Part shown: piece by piece, positions 25,338-36,560 of the stretch
How the letters are laid out: each line of letters opens with the position of its first letter
Position numbering within the stretch: the first letter of the stretch is position 1
NCBI GenBank assembly: GCA_013398015.1
Contig: VZRR01013402.1
Span: 677,763 to 741,762, forward strand
Length of the DNA stretch: 64,000 nucleotides
Direction: 5' to 3'
DNA from: Oreocharis arfaki
Taxonomy: Eukaryota > Chordata > Aves > Passeriformes > Paramythiidae
Made by a program: the position numbers and the translations under genes
Notes under the pieces: model-generated
Databases searched by the model: none
The model's input: only the letters and a program-made list of their open reading frames with translations
Told to the model about the DNA's origin: nothing

Positions 25338-27936
25338 TGAAATTTTAAACCTGCTGGAGTTGATGGTTAAACTCTCACAGACTTTGGTGGACCCTGAACT
25401 TCATTTAAAATGTTTATGTCCTGGCAATCAACCAAAACCCTCTTCCCAGTAGCTTGAGAAACCGTGTCCCCCTCTATCTCAGTTTGTCTTTCCATCGATG
25501 TTTTGCCCAGTAACACATCTCACTCGGACATAGCGTGCGACTTCTGTTGATGTTGTGTTTTTCACTCCTGTCAGTCATCCACCAGTGACTGCAGTTTCCA
25601 TTGCCTCCTCCCACAAACAATTTCTGCCTTCCTTCCCCCTACGGCATTTCCTGTGCCAGAAAAGGACACATCAGACCCAGTCTCCTCTTACAAATCTCTC
25701 CACAGGACTCCTCTTCTTTGGTCTGCTGTCTCCTGAAATTAATTTTACGCCCTCATTTAGCATATTGCTCATAAAATTTAATTACTGAAACATCTTCATG
25801 AATAAACAAAAAAAAAATTAGTTAAAAATGCAGTAAGGAAGTTTCAGGTTAGACGCTAGGGAAAAATAGTAATCCGGAAAATGCTGACATATCTCATAAA
25901 TATTTGGGAGGCATTTTCTACTTCCAGATGTCATTGACCGTGCTGAGAGAGCTCTGGGCTAAGCTTTATATTTCAAGATGAGCCTCAGTCACACAAAAAA
26001 TAAGGAGGCAGGCACATGCAAAGTTTGAAGAGGGGGCAACATTGTCCCATCTGTGCCAGCTCACAGAGTGCCACAGGAGGGAATGTGCTGTGTGCCCTGA
26101 AGGTGTGCAGGAGTGTCATGCTGTGTCATGCTGCCATTATGTCCCCAGGAGCATGGGGGTCTTCCAGGAGCATGATCAACTCTGTACACACGCATTTCTT
26201 CAAAATCCTGCTGGCCTTAAGGCAACACTTGTGGTATATTTCCTAGACATTTTTTAGGATTGGCACAGAAGGTTTGCATGTGTTTCATGGAAGGTGTATC
26301 AATTTGGGAGACCAGGCACCATCTGAGACAGGAATTTCCACGCAGCCCTGCAATCTTGTGACTTTTTGTGACTTACGCATTGTCTGTCTCCAGCCAGCTG
26401 GACAACAGTCCTGGCTCCTTGGCACTTATGGCACATTTTTCCAGTAAGCTCTAATAAAATGCTTCCTATCAGCCCATTTCAGTGGAATGAGGAGGGTTCC
26501 CACAGAAAGTGTGCAAACTTGGCAAAACACAGTAGATCCAATGTTATCCCAGCACAGCAAACACGAAATAAATGTTTCTTATCGTGTAATAATCAAAGGG
26601 CTCTTCAGATGACTCCGACACTCCTTTTAGGTACTGTGGGATAATATGTTAGGTGCCAGACTGCCACATTTATCCTTAGTTCTCCTCTGAACTGAAAGTA
26701 AGGATAAAAACTTCAATGACACTGTCCTTTAGACATGGCTTCGCAATATGCTACACGTCTAGACTGCTGTAAAATCAGGAGGATTTTGTTTGAATGACTT
26801 GTTTATATGATTCCCATAATAAATTGCCTGAGTCTTTCTAGTTGTATTAAAACCACATTGGAGCAAATTCTATGCCTCATTACGCCACCGCAAGCCTACT
26901 ATCAGGAGTTTCTGCTTGAGACCAGAATTTGTTTTGCCATGTTTGTAGTCACTGCACTGATGAGAAGTATGACACCACCATGCCGTATGAATTCAAGCAT
27001 TAAAGGGTGTAAAGCTAGAGGCTTTTAAACTGAGAGAATTAAATCAGCTTTTGACTTTATATTGTCCCATATTTCATCTGGAATAGAAGTGATGCACAGG
27101 ACATGCAGAATATTAAGAGTCAGCAGCGAGTGCCTGGCCCAAAGGAGAACTAAAGGAAGCATCATTCTCGGAAATTGATGTGATTGAGACTTCAGCCTAA
27201 GGAGAAGCAGGCCTTCCAGAAGACCTGTTTCATCTTGAGGAAGATGGATGATTCATCAGAGAAAACACGGTCCTTGGATGGGAGAGTAGATGGAGGTCTC
27301 AGTTACAAAAGTTGAGGGCCAAAAAGATACAGACAAAGAGTCGGTGGCTGAGAGTCAAAGAGCTGAGAGACTGTTCAGCTTAAACCTGCCCCAGCCTGGT
27401 TCAAGCAGACAGACAACTTCTACTTCAATATTTATTTCCATGTGGGGGAATTTTCCCTGAAACTGTATTCATAGGGGTCTCTATTGCCCTGTGCATGAGA
27501 GGGCTCATGACAGCTCTGAGAGAGCTTCCTCTTTGTGCAAGGGGGCGGTGAGAAGAATTCAGTGCTAAATCACTACCTTTCACAGGCTGAGGCCAAAATC
27601 TCCACATTTTTCTTTTCCTGTACCAAGATCAAGTTCCTCTGGAATAGCTAACTCCAGTACCTGAGGCTGACAAGTTTCTTCACCATGAGGTTCATCCACA
27701 GGGCTCCAGAGGGGGTGCTGGGGAGCTGATGGAGGTATTGCCTTCAAACAGTAAAGTTTTGTGCCAGTATCACCCAAGCAGTTGTGGCTGTGGGTTTTCA
27801 GCAGTTGCTGTCACTCCAGCTTTGCCCTCAGCTGCAGAGAACAGTTGCAGAAACTGAAAGAATGAAGAGTAAACAAGGCTGAGGAATACAACTAGTTTGA
27901 GTTTGAGAAGCTGCTTCAAGTAGGGACTTTTCCTGA

Positions 27937-28690
27937 GCTTTAAAAATACAGCTTGCTGAGACTGACAAGGATGCACTCTGGATTCAGGAAAGAAAGCTCC
28001 GTCGGTGGCAAAACATTGTGTTCCAGATGCAAAATGATGAGCCATCAGTGCAGGTCAGGATGACACAGGCCACCTTCCAGGAAATCTGCAGGAAGCACAG
28101 CACCACGCTGCAAAGGCAAAGCAGAAGGAGCAGTACAGTAATTGAAAAACCCTCTTATCTCTTCAAAATCATGCAGCTGTCACCATCCTGCCTCCTGCTA
28201 ACCAGGTCATGTTGGGTAGGTTTCCTATGGAGCCATTGAGATAAAATCATACCAAGGGAGGTCTCTGGTCAGTGGAAACACTTGCAGGGACACCAGCCAT
28301 GAGGGCACTGTCTTGAACATGGAATGCTGCAGGCACTTGGTAGGAGCCCAGTGCTGCCTGTGAGCCTGTCCCAGACCCAAACTCAACACCTTGGGCATGT
28401 GTCCAGGTGGTGCACTGACTGTGCTGCTGCCCCTAAAGAACACTGGCACATCTGCTGATAAGCCAATTGAGCATGAGAGTGCATATTAAGCCCATCTAAG
28501 TGGCTTCAGTCAGGTTTCTCTCTCAGTGAGGGACTGGTTACCAGCCTTTAAGTGTTCACACAGGGCAGTTTTCCTAAATGGTCCTCTCCTAGTCAGTTAC
28601 TGAAGTTGGGAGTTGATAGTAAAAGCTGCGATTGCTCCAGTGCTGTTTGCCATCACCCAGCTCAGGCATTTCAGGGGAGGCCACGTGCTT
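27937..28690 (+). pseudogene. Decayed PIF/Harbinger (HARBI1-like) transposase remnant
   Basis: The + frame open from 27937 to 28239 reads WIQERKLRRWQNIVFQM (27979-28029), then DE, then RMTQATFQEIC (28057-28089), then TLQRQ (28105-28119), then IEK (28141-28149). This order and spacing follow the N-terminal half of vertebrate HARBI1-like transposases, whose pattern is W-x-RER, W-x-RIV, DE, FRM-x-x-ATF-x-E-x-C, L-x-RQDT, P-x-EKRVAI. A one-base frameshift near 28190 restores similarity in the next frame (ANQ and LGR at 28197-28220, like the NQFGVGR block). Weaker echoes of the GF-x-x-MGFPNC-x-GAIDGT region and of the C-terminal ACC-x-LHN block (around 28634-28660) follow, broken by stops at 28239, 28245 and beyond. 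HARBI1-type proteins are DDE nucleases that excise and insert DNA transposons. This copy is shorter than a full gene, frameshifted and catalytically dead. Family assignment is from memory of the pattern; the 3' limit is uncertain. Confidence 0.6.
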
Positions 28691-31287
28691 GTGGGTGAGC
28701 CACTTTCACTTGAACTGCTTAACTTTGCCTCGAAGAAGCTAGAGGTGCTTCTAGCTGGTACATAAAGCTGAATGGATGGCCTGTCTGGGTGGCAGGGAGG
28801 AGCGTGCTCAGTCACAGGGCTAGTGTCCTGCTCCACTCCAGTGACCACGGTCCTGTAAAGGCAGCCATTGTTGGCTTTGCATGTGAAAATATGAGTCAGA
28901 AAGCTGATATGAGCTGGAGAATTTTAAAACATCTGCCCTTGCAGGTGCACCATTGTAATCTCTGTACAACCAGAGAGTGCCAAACAGCACAGCATTTAGC
29001 GCAGACATCTATTTGGAGCCGTGTAGGATGCCTCAAATCTTTTAATCACGGTATCTACAGCAAGAATTTTTCCAAATGAAGCATGCTGTGGTGTTTCAGT
29101 GAGGGTATCAACAACATGGGAAGGGGTGAAATTTTATACTGAAAAAGAATATTGTCTAATGATATTAAAGGTCTGGGAGCAGATTACATCCTTGAGGGTA
29201 TCTGATATATAACAGTGACACCCAATGTTTTTTGTATCCACATATGGATACTCCAAGGCATTCTCTCTCTGCCAGATTTTGCACATCTAATTCATACACC
29301 AACATGACAATTCTATTTCCCCAAACTCTCTTTACCATTAACAGAGAGACACAGGTTCTAGAACAATTTATAGCATGAATTTGCCTTGGATATATCTGGA
29401 TCTCTCTGTGGTACCTCCAAATTCTAGATGCAGCCTGTTGCCTCATAAATTAGGGATTTGAGTCAATGTCTAAATTTACATGCTGTAAATAAGTGCCTCT
29501 AGCCCATTTCAAACCCATTTCATAGATTTCACTGAAGTTACTCTGTATTTACATCACTGTTTGAGAGATCTGAATTTGACACAGTTCTCACTCTGGCACC
29601 TCTCTGTCTTCATCAGGAGGTGCTGGTGGGTTTGGCTTTTGTTTTACTGTCAGTGGACTCATTTGCTAGTTTTCGGTTTGAATGGATGTGAGTACTGGCT
29701 TCTGTGAGATATCTGAGAAGCTTCTCCATCAGTGGGGGCAGCCTCAGCAGACTGTGCTTTGCTTTCGCTTCCCATCCCTGTGCCTCAGTGCAGCACCGAG
29801 GAGTCAACTACATCAATTTATCACATCACATTTACTGAGGCTACTGCACAGCAGTTACACTAATCCTGAAATCCCCTCAGAGGCATAAATATGTTTGAAG
29901 CACATTTGTGCCATGCTATATGGCTATATTTATACAGTCTGTTTAATTCTCCCAGTCTACTCACAGGAGCAATAGACACATTAGGGGTAGGAGAGGTATT
30001 TAGGCAGGGCTGGAGTAAGATGTGGCTTCACATGCACACACATCTCTGCTACAAGCTCAGCCAAGCCAATGGACTTAGATCAAAACTACATTCACCCCAT
30101 GGTGGTTATGCCCAATGAAAGGCCAAGGCCACGCTGCAGGTGAGGAAAGTTCGGCTCTGTACATGGTGAAGTTGGAAGCCTCACAGGGGTGTACTCTGTC
30201 ACAGGAATGTTCTCCTGACAGACAGCTGGCCTGAGTGAAGGCAAGGCTGCATTGCTTCTTGTCATTCACTATCAGGAGGCAAACGTGAAGCTCTGCTGGC
30301 TGGGAGTGGGTGCCTGGGGACCCAGGGTCCTGCGCAGGGGGCTGCCCGGGAGCAGCACACACTGAGGCTCTGAGTTCAACCAGCAACCACCAAGTCATGG
30401 CCTAAATCCTCAGCTTTCAGAGGAGGAAAGATGAGTACTGCCATGCTGCTGATGCCCATTTACTCTCCAGCTGTTGGAGAGTATCTATATAATCACTAGA
30501 TAAATGAGTGCCCCTGGGTTTTCTGCAGCTCCACATTGGCATCTCCCTAGGCATTACTCGTACATAATACATGGAGATGTTTCAAAGTTCTGTACTCTTT
30601 CTGCCCTCCTCTCTCATGACATATTCATGTAAAATCTCCCTAAAATTAAGAGATTCAGAGAGCAATGGCTTGTCTGGAGCAGATTAAAATAGTGAAAAGC
30701 AAGCAATAACAGGTGATGGAAATTCAACTGACCTCAGAGGGATATGCCTGGGTACTTGAAACTCCTTCTCCATGAGAATCAATACTGCAAGTGTCAGGTG
30801 ATACTGCAGTTAGTCTCAAGCACAGATCACAGAACAATCAGGAATTGTCAATAATGACACCTATTTCAACTAAAGTAAAGATTTTCAACACAGACTGTGG
30901 TGAATTCTGTGAATATATTAGAATGTGGACCAATGTTCCTCTTAATGGAGCTGACTTAAACTTAGGAAAACTGGATGACTCCAAATCTCCTCAAAGAATT
31001 TGGTTAAATACAGACGTCAAAACTTATAGGGTTGGTTGTCTGGTGGACTTTCGCAATAAGATGTGAATTCATCCTGGAAAAAAACATCTTGTTTTTCTTA
31101 AAATAATTCTTAGTCTCTAATGCTGTGTATGCCAAGTAATCAGCAACTTTTATGGTAAGCTTGAAAACCCATAGTAGTGCAGGAAGTCTGCTCTTTTGTG
31201 GACAGTGACATTATTATCACACTGCAAATCATTACACTGCAGACACTTGCAAAAATCAGCAAGAAATTATGAGTAAGACGCTGAATG
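28691..31287. other. Unassigned unique non-coding DNA
   Basis: No gene recognised. A 91-codon + frame at 30791-31066 and a 107-codon - frame at 30075-30398 were read and show no family features. No terminal inverted repeats for the neighbouring transposase remnant could be made out by eye. Confidence 0.5.
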
Positions 31288-31405
31288 AAATCTGGGAGCC
31301 TTGGCATTTCCTCCCAGTTCAGCCACAGGCTTTCTGTGTGACCTAAAAAATATTATTTATCTTTTTATTGCCACAGTTTTCCCTCAATAAGATGGAGATA
31401 AAGAG
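31288..31405 (+). repeat. MIR/CORE-SINE-like fossil
   Basis: The forward order is: tctgggagccttggcatttcc, then ccagttcagccacagg, then tgtgtgacct, then a degraded attatttatcttt, then ccacagttttccctcaataagatggagataaa. This tracks MIR (gagccagactgcctgg, ccagctctgccac, tgtgtgacctt, cttaacctct, cctcagtttcctcatctgtaaaatggggataa). Divergence is high and there is no coding content. Confidence 0.6.
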
Positions 31406-31529
31406 TTTTCCTTTCTTTCCAACTGTTTTTTGTCTTTTCTATTTATATTGGAAATTTATTTAAACTGGGACTACCTCTATCTCATATTCATCACGAGCAA
31501 GGGAGCTCTAGCAACCACAGTAGATGCAG

Positions 31530-31830
31530 AAAAACGAAGAAACTAATAAGAAGAGAATGAATAAAACAGGAAGACTGTAAACAAAGAAAAATACAAAACC
31601 GTCATGGGTTTAAAAAAAAAAAAGCAGAGAGAGAGCAAGAGAGATATAAGGGAACTAAAAGGGAAGCATTATTTAGACAAATTGAAGAAACAAAAGACTA
31701 AAATAATAGACAGAAATAGAAATAAAATCAACAGGGCAAACCTCCAAAATCAGAAAAAGAGAATGAAGAGGAAGCATCAAGGTGAGTAGGACAAAGACCC
31801 AAAGCAGTGAAAACTAGAAAAGGAGGGAAG
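31530..31830. repeat. A-rich purine tract
   Basis: About 300 bp of strongly A- and G-biased sequence on the + strand, including a 12-A run near 31612 and agagagagagcaagagag nearby. No tandem unit is clear. A 61-codon frame inside it is almost all Lys, Arg, Glu, Asn and Gln, as expected when A-rich DNA is translated. Confidence 0.6.
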
Positions 31831-33451
31831 GCAGAAACACTGTGTTAAAATATTTTTAGTATGGTCTTAGATTGTGCTAAAATCCTAATAACGAGGGAGA
31901 AAGTTCAGTAGAGATTGACCTTCTTCTGTGAGTCCTGTCTTGTAGACCCTGAATATCTAGAACATCAGAGATTGAGCACTAGTTTGGGTGTCTGGGAATA
32001 TAGGGTTGAGCTCTTACAGTGCGCTTGGGAAAAACACACAAAATCATGCCCAGAGCAGTCAGATGAAGCAGTGTTGGGATGTCTTCATTGCCTGGAGAAA
32101 GGAAAATTTCTTTTAGATCCCTGGTAATCAAAGGTGTTTTCCAGGAAGCAAAAACCTGTCCATTGAAAAGGAACACAATCATGCATGAATGGTAAGCAAA
32201 TATAATTCACTTTCAGACATGTAGTCTTGGGTCGTGGAACATGACAGAAAGTCTTGTATGTGACCTTTCCCAGGAGGTTTCAAACAAATTAGACCTATTC
32301 CTCTGATAACAAAATCCAGTCCAGATATAAAGGCCAGGTATTTTTAAAACTCAAATAATGTTGCTCTTGTGGTTTTACTCTTGGAGCCTGGGCCTTTCTC
32401 TCTTGAGGATTGGTAAAAGGGAGCAAAACCACATAGCAGGAGTGTGCATATGAAAGAGTGAGTGGGATGGGGTAAGACCAAGATTGCTTAACATCAAGGA
32501 GGCATCCAGAACAGCTAAGGAGATCGCCCATGCCATGTTCCCACCTCTTATTTTACATCAGAAGCTTTGTATCCCAAATTGATGGGGCTTTGAGCTATGT
32601 GTTTGCATAGATGTCCTTTTCTAGAAAAGTTAGAAGAACTTTCTGAGGAAGGAAGCAGTTACACTGGAGTACTTTTATCCCAGTGTACCACAAAATAGAA
32701 ATACCAGTAACAGCTAAACCAGTTTTCAACCTCATTTATATTGTAGTGACAATTAGGATAAATTGATGTAACCGAGGTTTCAGCCATTCTGTTCTGCTTA
32801 AAGAATTTTTCAGTGATGCAAGCAGACTGACTTTAAGTCTATCTAATTACACCTCTACCAGTTCTTAGGCATAAACTAGCCCTTGGTGACAATTGAAGTG
32901 AATCTCCTTCTCACTTATGCTACTGAGAAGCACCACTGCAGTAAAGGGCTGCTCACTCCTGAGTCAGTGGAGTCACTCCTCGGTACTAGAGGAATAATTC
33001 ATGAAGCTGAAGTTGCAGTTGAAGGCCAAGATGTTTCACTAAAGGCTCTTTTCCACTGAAAAGCTGGGAAATGGCCATACAATAAAGGCTTCTGCTCCAT
33101 TGAAAGGGCTAGATCCAGCATGGGTGTCTGAGGTACAGCTCTGCTGCACTTCCATATAGCAAACATTTAGAGTTGGTGCCGAGCTGTCTCTTCTTAAATG
33201 CAGCTTCCCCTTGAGAGGTATTTTACTTATTTTTCCTCTCAGTTTATCATGCTTCATATTTTGGGAGTGAATCACTGACATCCGGCAAACTACAAATTTT
33301 ACTAGCATTGCCTGAACCTCAGACTGTCATCTCAGGTCCACGTGCTTGAGCAGGAACAAACAGTCTTCTAAGAGATAATGCTTAGACTCTAAGCCATCAG
33401 ACAATAATCTGATGAGTTGTGCAAATAAAAGATATTAACTTACGGATAGAT

Positions 33452-33467
33452 AACGTGCATGCACGTT
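33452..33467. promoter_or_regulatory. 16-bp perfect palindrome aacgtgcatgcacgtt
   Basis: The sequence is its own reverse complement and contains two inverted ACGTG cores, the core bound by bHLH-PAS factors such as HIF. It sits in a 300-bp block with more CpG dinucleotides than its surroundings. Function is not shown; this is a candidate site only. Confidence 0.25.
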
Positions 33468-36179
33468 CTCATTACTGCCGACTGGCTGTTTTGGTTTCAG
33501 GCTGCAACCCAAATTGTACAGGGAGAAACTGTGCTTTAAGGGCAGTAAACAGTTTGGCAATCCACTCGACATCAACTTTCAGATTGATAAACCTTCAAAT
33601 TACTGGTCTTCTCTACACGCTATGGAGAGGGAGAAACGACCCACGATGTGGTTATATGCCTCCTGAAGACTGGGGCACGTGCTCAGATTTGGCCACAGAT
33701 CATTTTGCATGAGACAGGTCCTTATAATCACCCATAGACCAGAGAGGGACAGCATTTATGAAAAACAGAAGGTTAGGTGAACACTGAGCTCTGAGTGAGC
33801 TCACTTGCAGACCTGCAGGACCAGAGAGCAATGGATGGCCTTATAAATTAAATATTTAGCAGTAAGGAAGTCAACCAAGTCACACAGAAGAAAGGTCCCA
33901 CTCAGGTTTCTGAAGGTATGTTAAAGTCTTAGAGAAAGATGCTTGAGGCTAATCACTACATCCGTGGGAGAAAGTATTGAAATGTACAGGAACAGGTACC
34001 AATTAACATTTGGCAGAGAAGCAGAAAAGCCTCAGGAAGATGCCAGAAAATTTCATCAGGATAAACTTGACTAAGGGCTAAAAAGGCCAAGAGCACCAGA
34101 TGGCATTTCCAGAAGTACTCCCTGTCACAGGCAAAGATAAGGTCCATTGTCTTGCACATGGGCCAGGAGACAAAACTATACTTCAATCTTCTGGAAAGAG
34201 AAGACAACTGTCTCATACCCTTTTGATGAGAAAGAAAGTAAATCCATGATACATGGGTGAAGTGTGAATTTCTTCAGCCTTCTGTTTGAGTTTCACAATT
34301 AAAATGAGCGTTTCCAGAGTCCCAACTTTGAAGAAATACTATTCAAAGCTTGTTTTTAATGACTACTTGTCACAATTACGTAGAGCAGCTAAGTACCAAG
34401 TTCAAAAGCTCTCCCGTGTCTTAAAGGACAAGTGCGCTGCCACAATAGTTAAATTACATTGCAGTAAGCTATCTGGGTTCAGCAGGGCTGGAGCAAACTT
34501 GAGCTGATTACACTTAGACACCTGGTTTTCCACTCCATCCCACGTTACTGATACAAGGTCTTTCACTGTCTAGATAAAGTTCTGCCTCCCATTATCCTAG
34601 ACAATGATAGCTGGTTGTACATGGAGCCCTCAAGACGACACAGCACAAAGTGTCCTCCTGTTGTAACTCTGGGACACATGATGTTATCAAGAGTCCTAAA
34701 ACATGACTTAAAGCCGAAGCACTAACAGGGCACAGACTACTCACATGCAAGATTTTAGAGCAACTCCTTGGTCTAATCCAGTATGACGATGCAGATAAAA
34801 TCATAGCGCCATTCCCATGGACCTTGGATGCTGGGACATGATCATGCCATTAAACTGCTGGAAAGTTTCCTGGCACAATTTTAGCCCCATTTACTAACAG
34901 GGTTTGGGAGTCAGCATGGGTCACAGCCCAAGTGCCTCAGACCCTACTCCAAGGGATGGGATCATGCAAGAGAGTGTTCCTGGCCAAGAAGGTGCCACAG
35001 ATCTTGAGAGAGCCTCAGCCCTGCTCCACTCCTGGGTACAGATGTAGCAGTTTGGTCCATCTTGAGGCCTCTACATCTCCTGTGTCTTGGGTGCAAAGTT
35101 TTCACTCTTGAAGACAAAGAAAAGGGCTTAAAGGCTTTTGATTCATCTTAATAAGGTACAGACTTATTGAAAAAACGGTCTTTAAAAGTTTTGAGAGAGA
35201 GAAAACATTGTTTCCTGCCTGCTTTAGCCTCAAGTCCTTCTAGGATGAAAGTCACATTTATGCTGTATTAGATATGGGAGCAACATACAGATAAGGGATC
35301 TGTGCCTCCTCTGAGACAAAAATGTGCTGGCTTCAGTCCTGTACACTTTAACTCTTACGGTAGATCAAAAGCAACTTAATGTAGGGCCAATGGCTTTCCA
35401 AGAGCACAGACCGAACCTCCAGACTCTTATTAGTCCAGCATTTCTGAGCCACTTCAGGCCAAAGAGGCACCAAGACCATCTTACCCCTACTTCTTGCTTG
35501 TGGAGAAGCAACTTTCTACCAAGCCTAATGGGAGGCAAAGTTTCACAGCTATGCAGTGAAGTTGCACTCAGATTTCAGGGATTTGCTTATTGCTTCATGT
35601 GCTGAAGTATGTGAAAGGATCAGATGCTCTTGGTGAACCAGGTTCCTGTTTTGAAAGAAAGAGGAAAGCACACAGCAAGACACAGATAACTTATCTGTGT
35701 TTGTAACAAATTTTCTTTTTTTCTTTTATACTATATGAGCAATAAAAAACTATTTACAAGACATACAAACTTCAGTTTATAGCTAGAAAGATGTTTCACT
35801 CTGTCTGCGTTGTCTCTGCAAGTGTCAAAACAGACTTGTATTTCATACCAATAAAACATGGATTTCATGCCAAGAACAGCAAGAAACAAAACAAAATGAA
35901 GCTATTTCCTCAGAAAAGAAAAAAGATTCGACTCTTACAAATCTGTCTCTGATGCTGTAATTGGGCTAGTGGGAGCAAACACCATGGGAACCCGTAGAGC
36001 AGCATGCCTGGGCAGATCCATTCCAGTAGGGGCCCCCCCCACAGTCTCCAAACTATACTGGGAGGGTGCTTCTTTTCTCTGATTAGTTCCTTACTTCTTA
36101 AGTGTTCCAGTTCATTGCAGAGGGCAAAGGGTTGCAAATTTAGCCCAGAGTGTGAAATCCAGAGTTATTGCTAGAGCTG

Positions 36180-36560
36180 GTTAATTTTTTTTCAATGGAA
36201 TGCTTTTTTTCCATCAGAAAATGCCATTTTGTCTAACCAAAACTGCTCTCTGAGGCATGTTGATTTTCACAACCTTTTGTTTTGGGGAAAAAAATCGGGA
36301 AGAAGTATTATGAGAAGGTCAAAATATTCCATTTCAACATTTTTGGAAGGGAAGCTAAGAGGGAGGAGGTGTTTTTTCCTAGCTACTTTTATTTTCAAAC
36401 TGTAATTTGCTGTCTATCACGGAAATAAAAGTATCGTGATACAACAAATTTTTTTCAGTCATGGCAATTCTTTTTTCTTCTGATTCAGAGAAAAGTAATT
36501 TTCAGTTTCCTAGGAGCCCCTTGGAAATGGAAATTTCTTGTGCTTTCACAGCCTTAGCTA
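36180..36560. repeat. Possible old interspersed repeat, family not identified
   Basis: The stretch is built from recurring ttttcaatgg, aaaatgcc, attccatttcaacattttt and gaaaatt-like words on both strands. Old reptile and bird DNA transposons look like this, but I cannot name the family and see no clean terminal repeats. It may simply be AT-rich unique DNA. Confidence 0.3.

Larger units (their letters stand above)
21801..27936. other. Unassigned unique non-coding DNA
   Basis: No gene recognised. A 175-codon minus-strand frame at 22143-22670 is the longest in the window, but it overlaps an 87-codon frame on the other strand and shows no domain pattern. Other content is a TATA-like motif at 24069, a CTG-rich run at 24111-24149, and an A/C-rich tract at 25292-25337. 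The 27100-27400 stretch is purine-rich without a clear repeat unit. Confidence 0.5.
31406..36179. other. Unassigned unique non-coding DNA
   Basis: Begins with an A-rich purine tract (about 31530-31830) whose + strand reads as a Lys/Arg-rich frame, which is a composition artefact. A CpG-retaining block with a 16-bp palindrome lies at 33420-33720. The 73-codon frame at 34286-34507 (+) is basic but matches nothing I know. Confidence 0.5.

Noticed and set aside
26660..26720. Possible fifth MIR-like fossil
   Set aside because: Only one block (ccttagttctcctctgaac) resembles MIR. The upstream and downstream blocks are missing.
28597..28848. Minus-strand 83-codon Ser-rich frame as a partner gene of the transposase
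   Set aside because: It does not show the trihelix/Myb-SANT pattern expected of a Harbinger partner protein and overlaps the decayed 3' end of the transposase on the other strand.
31604..31789. Lys/Arg-rich 61-codon frame resembling a nuclear basic protein
   Set aside because: It lies wholly within an A-rich purine tract, and the residue bias follows from base composition.
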